Shown here piece by piece: positions 61,198 through 64,000 of a stretch of 64,000 bases of DNA. Source of the stretch: Steroidobacteraceae bacterium (lineage in GTDB: Bacteria; Pseudomonadota; Gammaproteobacteria; Steroidobacterales; Steroidobacteraceae). A program made the position numbers and the translations under genes. Position 1 is the stretch's first letter, and each line of letters begins with the position of its first letter. A model generated the notes under the pieces. That model made no database searches and had not been told where the DNA came from. It saw nothing but the letters and a program-made list of their open reading frames with translations. Location of the stretch: positions 62,001 to 126,000 of the forward strand of contig JAFMJH010000003.1 of NCBI GenBank assembly GCA_017853555.1. The letters are read 5' to 3'.

Positions 61198-62211
61198 TCA
61201 GACGTTTTCGTACACCACTTCGAGGGAAGGCTTGGCCACGAAGGCGCTGCCGCACATGTCTTCGAACGTTGCCGGCTGCAAGACGTAGTCGCGTCCGACG
61301 GCCTCGCCCTTGAACAAACCGAGCAACGCGTCCTGCGACAACGGTCGCGGTCTGACCGGCGGCGCGGTCGCGACGTTCGCGGCGAGCTCGCCGAACAACG
61401 GACCCCAATGACTTTCGGGTCGACCGATGATTTCGTAGTTGGCGCTCTTGCGACGGATTTCTTCGTTCGCCGGAATCGACGCGAGCACCGGGATGCCGGC
61501 CGCATCGGCGAAGGCCTGCGCCTCGCCCGTACCGTCATCCTTGTTGATCACCAGGCCCGCGACACCGACGTTGCCGCCGAGCTTGCGGAAGTATTCGACG
61601 GCCGAGCAGACGTTGTTCGCGACGTACAGCGATTGCAGATCGTTGCTGCCGACGACGATCACTTTCTGGCACATGTCGCGCGCGATCGGCAAACCGAAGC
61701 CGCCGCACACCACGTCGCCCAGAAAATCGAGCAGCACGTAATCGAAACCCCAGTCGTGGAAGCCGAGCTTCTCCAGCGTTTCGAAGCCGTGGATGATGCC
61801 GCGTCCGCCGCAACCGCGACCGACCTCGGGTCCGCCGAGCTCCATCGCGAACACGCCGTCGCGCTTGAAGCAGACGTCACCGATTTCGACCGGCTCGCCG
61901 GCGAGCTTTTTCTTCGATGACGTTTCGATGATGGTCGGACAGGCGCGGCCACCGAACAAAAGAGACGTCGTGTCGCTCTTCGGATCGCAACCGATGAGCA
62001 GCACCTTCTTGCCCTGCTGCGCCATCATGTAACTGAGATTCGCGAGCGTGAAACTTTTGCCGATGCCACCTTTGCCGTAGATCGCGATGATCTGCGTTTC
62101 TTTGGTGACTTTCGACGGCACGACCGTCGGCGGCGCTTCGGCCGCTTCGGCGCGCAAACTGCGCTTCAAACGCTCCACGGGAATCGAGTGTGTCTCGCCG
62201 GACGACGTCAT
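61198..62211 (-). CDS. bchX: Chlorophyllide a reductase iron protein BchX
   Basis: The 337-residue NifH-like ATPase supplies electrons to BchYZ. The P-loop YGKGGIGKSFT (about 45-55), the switch GCDPKSDTTSLLFGG, and the two [4Fe-4S] cysteines in GRGCGGRG and DVVCGGFGLP are intact. Start at ATG 62211 overlaps the bchC stop (ATGA); an upstream ATG at 62247 would add 12 residues within bchC. Confidence 0.95.
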   Translation of the reverse strand: MTSSGETHSIPVERLKRSLRAEAAEAPPTVVPSKVTKETQIIAIYGKGGIGKSFTLANLSYMMAQQGKKVLLIGCDPKSDTTSLLFGGRACPTIIETSSKKKLAGEPVEIGDVCFKRDGVFAMELGGPEVGRGCGGRGIIHGFETLEKLGFHDWGFDYVLLDFLGDVVCGGFGLPIARDMCQKVIVVGSNDLQSLYVANNVCSAVEYFRKLGGNVGVAGLVINKDDGTGEAQAFADAAGIPVLASIPANEEIRRKSANYEIIGRPESHWGPLFGELAANVATAPPVRPRPLSQDALLGLFKGEAVGRDYVLQPATFEDMCGSAFVAKPSLEVVYENV

Positions 62212-63164
62212 GCGGTGTACCTCCAGTCGAGAATCATCTTCAGGCATTCGGGATCACCGAAAGCCTGTCGGTATGCAGTGCCCGCCGCTTCGGCGTCGTG
62301 GCGATGCGTGATGAGGCCGTCGAGCGACAACCTGCCCGCCTGCACGTGCCCGAGCACGGCGACGAGATCGGATTCTTTCCACTCGGCGGCGATGCGGATG
62401 CGCGCTTCGCGCATGAACGCCGGCGCGAACGCGAACGACAAAGGCTCGACGTAAAAGCCCGCGAGCACGATTTGACCGCCGGGTGCGAGTCGCGCGACTG
62501 CTGCATCGAGGATGTGGACGTCACCGCTGACGTCGTAGATCGCGCGATAGTCCCGTCGAGCGTCATCTTCGGGCGCGATGACCAGATAACCCTGCGCATC
62601 GTCGCGACGCTTTGCGTTGCGCTCCCAAACCGTGGGCGCCGGCGAACCCATCGCCAACGCGACCCGCGCGAGCAAACGACCGAGCACGCCGTGACCGACG
62701 ATGAGATCGGGTGCGGCCGCATCGTGCGCGGCGAGCGCGTGATAGGCCGTCGCGGCGAGCGCCAGCAGCACGCCGCGTTCGCCGAGCGATTCGTCGATGC
62801 TCATCACGCGCTGCGCAGGCACCACGAGTTGCGAGGCCGCGCCACCGAACAGGCCACGCACTTCACCGAAACAACGCGCACCGGGAACGAACACGCGTTC
62901 ACCGACGCGGTGCGCGCTCACGTTGGCACCGAGTGCGCGAATGCGACCGACGGATTCGTAGCCGGGAACGAGCGGATAACCCATGCCGGGGAAGGTCGGC
63001 ATGCGACCCGACCACAACAAGCGTTCAGTGCCGGTGCTGATGCCGCTCCACTCGACGTCGACCACGACGTCATCGGATGCAGGCGACTGCAGGGAAAGCC
63101 GATTCAGCGCCAGGCGCTCCGGTCCCTCGATCACCACGGCGAGTGTGTTCAATCCTTGCGCCAC
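62208..63164 (-). CDS. bchC: Bacteriochlorophyllide a dehydrogenase BchC
   Basis: The 318-residue protein is a medium-chain dehydrogenase-like enzyme oxidising the C3 hydroxyethyl group to acetyl. Segments are VEWSGISTGTERLLWSG, MGYPLVPGYESVGRI, IVGHGVLGRLLARVALA (nucleotide binding, about 153-169) and GGQIVLAGFY. The catalytic zinc cysteines of alcohol dehydrogenases are absent, as usual for BchC. The start is GTG. It is preceded by a promoter with two PpsR sites and leads bchCXYZ-puf. Confidence 0.94.
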   Translation of the reverse strand: MAQGLNTLAVVIEGPERLALNRLSLQSPASDDVVVDVEWSGISTGTERLLWSGRMPTFPGMGYPLVPGYESVGRIRALGANVSAHRVGERVFVPGARCFGEVRGLFGGAASQLVVPAQRVMSIDESLGERGVLLALAATAYHALAAHDAAAPDLIVGHGVLGRLLARVALAMGSPAPTVWERNAKRRDDAQGYLVIAPEDDARRDYRAIYDVSGDVHILDAAVARLAPGGQIVLAGFYVEPLSFAFAPAFMREARIRIAAEWKESDLVAVLGHVQAGRLSLDGLITHRHDAEAAGTAYRQAFGDPECLKMILDWRYTA

Positions 63165-63190
63165 GAGCGCCCCACCCTTTTTTCCTAATT

Positions 63191-63234
63191 TGTCAGTCTA
63201 CGCTTACGTTTTTAGGTGTCAACTTTAATTAACA
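63191..63234. promoter_or_regulatory. bchC promoter with two PpsR/CrtJ operators 8 bp apart
   Basis: TGTCAACTTTAATTAACA (63217-63234) is a perfect TGT-N12-ACA site and TGTCAGTCTACGCTTACG (63191-63208) is a one-mismatch site. They are 8 bp apart, the arrangement known from the Rhodobacter bchC promoter, where CrtJ binds cooperatively. On the minus strand TTGACA (63222-63217) and TAGACT (63200-63195) with a 16-bp spacer form a promoter fully covered by the two sites. Confidence 0.88.
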
Positions 63235-63240
63235 CCCGGG

Positions 63241-63280
63241 TTTGAGATCGGGGCCGGGGCCCCGCCGGCCGCGGCTCAAA
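63241..63280 (-). terminator. Strong stem-loop at the crtF 3' end
   Basis: TTTGAG (63241-63246) pairs with CTCAAA (63275-63280), which overlaps the crtF stop, and an inner GGCCGG/CCGGCC stem (63252-63257 / 63265-63270) sits inside. No T-run follows, so it may attenuate or protect the crtF mRNA rather than terminate fully. The bchC promoter begins just beyond it. Confidence 0.5.
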
Positions 63281-64000
63281 AGCGTTCGGCGACCAAAACC
63301 CGGGTCTGCAACGGCACGCGCGTCCGGAATTCGCGGGGCGGCCCGAAGCCCGCCACTTTCAGAAATCGGGCAAGTTCTGCGCGACTGCGTGGCCGGCCTC
63401 GCCCCATGGCACGCAGGTAGAGCCCGAAATAGGCGGCCCCCATCCGTTCGGCACCCGGGGTTTCCGCCAGCGGCTCCGCGATCAGCAGATTCCCGCCGCG
63501 CGGCAGCGCATCGTGCGCGGCGAGCAACAAATGGGCGACCGTCGCGTCGTCGTGATCGTGCAAAACGCGAACGAAACTCACGACATCCGCGCCGCGCGGC
63601 AAAAGATCGCGCGTGAAATCGCCGGCGAACAATTCGGCACGCGCCGTCATGCCGGCCGCCATGAATCGCTCGCGCGCCTGCGCCACGACGGCGGGCAAAT
63701 CGAACAACATCAAACGCAGCTGCGGAAGGCGCCCGCCAGCCGAGCGCAGAAAACTGCCGTCGCCGCCGCCGACGTCGAGCAGACATCGGTGACCACGCAG
63801 GGGCCAGGCATCCAGGATTTCATCGGCCACCAAACTTTGGGAGGCGGCCATCAAGGTCGTGTAGTCGCGCGTCGCACTGCGCTCGAGCGCGTGCGGGGTA
63901 TCGGCGTCGGCATAGGGCCAGTACCGTGCGAGTTCCGTCGAGCCGATCGGCGCACGCAGCATCGCCACCGGATCCGCGAGGTCGCGGTACAGCACGGCGT
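63276..64000 (-). CDS. crtF: Demethylspheroidene O-methyltransferase CrtF (5' end outside window)
   Basis: The visible 240 residues are the C-terminal methyltransferase domain: HRCLLDVGGGDGSFLRSAG for SAM binding, LMLFDLPAVVAQARERF, FAGDFTRDLLPRGADVVSFVRVLHDHDD with the catalytic His region, and GGNLLIAEPLAETPG. CrtF methylates the C1 hydroxyl of acyclic carotenoids in spheroidene or spirilloxanthin synthesis. The usual crtF-bchCXYZ-puf arrangement is kept. The reading frame is open to the window edge. Confidence 0.92.
   Translation of the reverse strand, partial: AVLYRDLADPVAMLRAPIGSTELARYWPYADADTPHALERSATRDYTTLMAASQSLVADEILDAWPLRGHRCLLDVGGGDGSFLRSAGGRLPQLRLMLFDLPAVVAQARERFMAAGMTARAELFAGDFTRDLLPRGADVVSFVRVLHDHDDATVAHLLLAAHDALPRGGNLLIAEPLAETPGAERMGAAYFGLYLRAMGRGRPRSRAELARFLKVAGFGPPREFRTRVPLQTRVLVAERF

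Noticed and set aside
62190-63188. 332-codon open frame on the plus strand
   Set aside because: Antisense shadow of bchC; no ribosome site or family pattern.

Overview
The window looks like the chromosome of a GC-rich phototrophic gammaproteobacterium. The housekeeping order (TPR protein)-lolB-ispE-tRNA-Gln-prs-rplY-pth-ychF next to prfA, a homodimeric-type aceE and an RraB-like protein is typical of Gammaproteobacteria. About the last 24 kb is a photosynthesis gene cluster (PGC) for a bacteriochlorophyll, type II reaction-centre phototroph. A Xanthomonadales/Nevskiales-like relative is plausible, but the lineage cannot be fixed from the sequence alone.

Layout. 1-7.2 kb: the end of an acyl-CoA dehydrogenase gene, then a minus-strand run beginning at a cobalamin riboswitch (btuB, a BtuM-like membrane protein, a TolC-family protein, a Tat-exported multicopper oxidase), with selO upstream. 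7.3-18.9 kb: MOSC protein, fatty acid desaturase, a solitary IS3-type orfA, aceE divergent from an Lrp/AsnC regulator, a nucleosidase-Crp/Fnr pair whose end runs antisense into tRNA-Met, ilvE, a GDT1/UPF0016 transporter, ychF, pth, rplY. 18.9-27.2 kb: prs, tRNA-Gln, ispE, lolB, a TPR protein, prfA, prmC, ppiB, mtgA. 27.2-32.8 kb: metH, metF and an ArsR-methyltransferase fusion regulator. 32.9-36.0 kb: glycosyltransferase, gpmA, RraB-like protein, enoyl-CoA hydratase, ferredoxin. 36.1-39.7 kb: a TPP-riboswitch thiamine uptake cassette (TonB receptor, PnuT, kinase).

The PGC (about 40.7-64 kb) has three transcription blocks. Minus-strand bchG-bch2-bchP-(small membrane protein) lies downstream of ppsR and aerR/ppaA. 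Plus-strand bchF-lhaA-puhA-puhB-puhC-puhE-dxs starts divergently from aerR. Minus-strand crtF-bchC-bchX-bchY-bchZ-pufB-pufA-pufL-pufM-pufC-ispH converges on dxs with a 2-nt gap. PpsR/CrtJ palindromes (TGT-N12-ACA) or near matches overlap the predicted -35 elements of bchG, bchF, aerR and bchC, so the locally encoded repressor and its B12-binding antirepressor probably control all three blocks. The first and last MEP-pathway enzymes (Dxs, IspH) sit at the distal ends of the two convergent blocks and would supply precursors for phytol and carotenoids. bchN/B/H/L/M and acsF are absent from their usual positions.

Cobalamin recurs across the window: B12-riboswitched uptake, B12-dependent MetH and the B12-binding AerR. 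I see no CRISPR array and no phage. The only mobile-element trace is the IS3 orfA.
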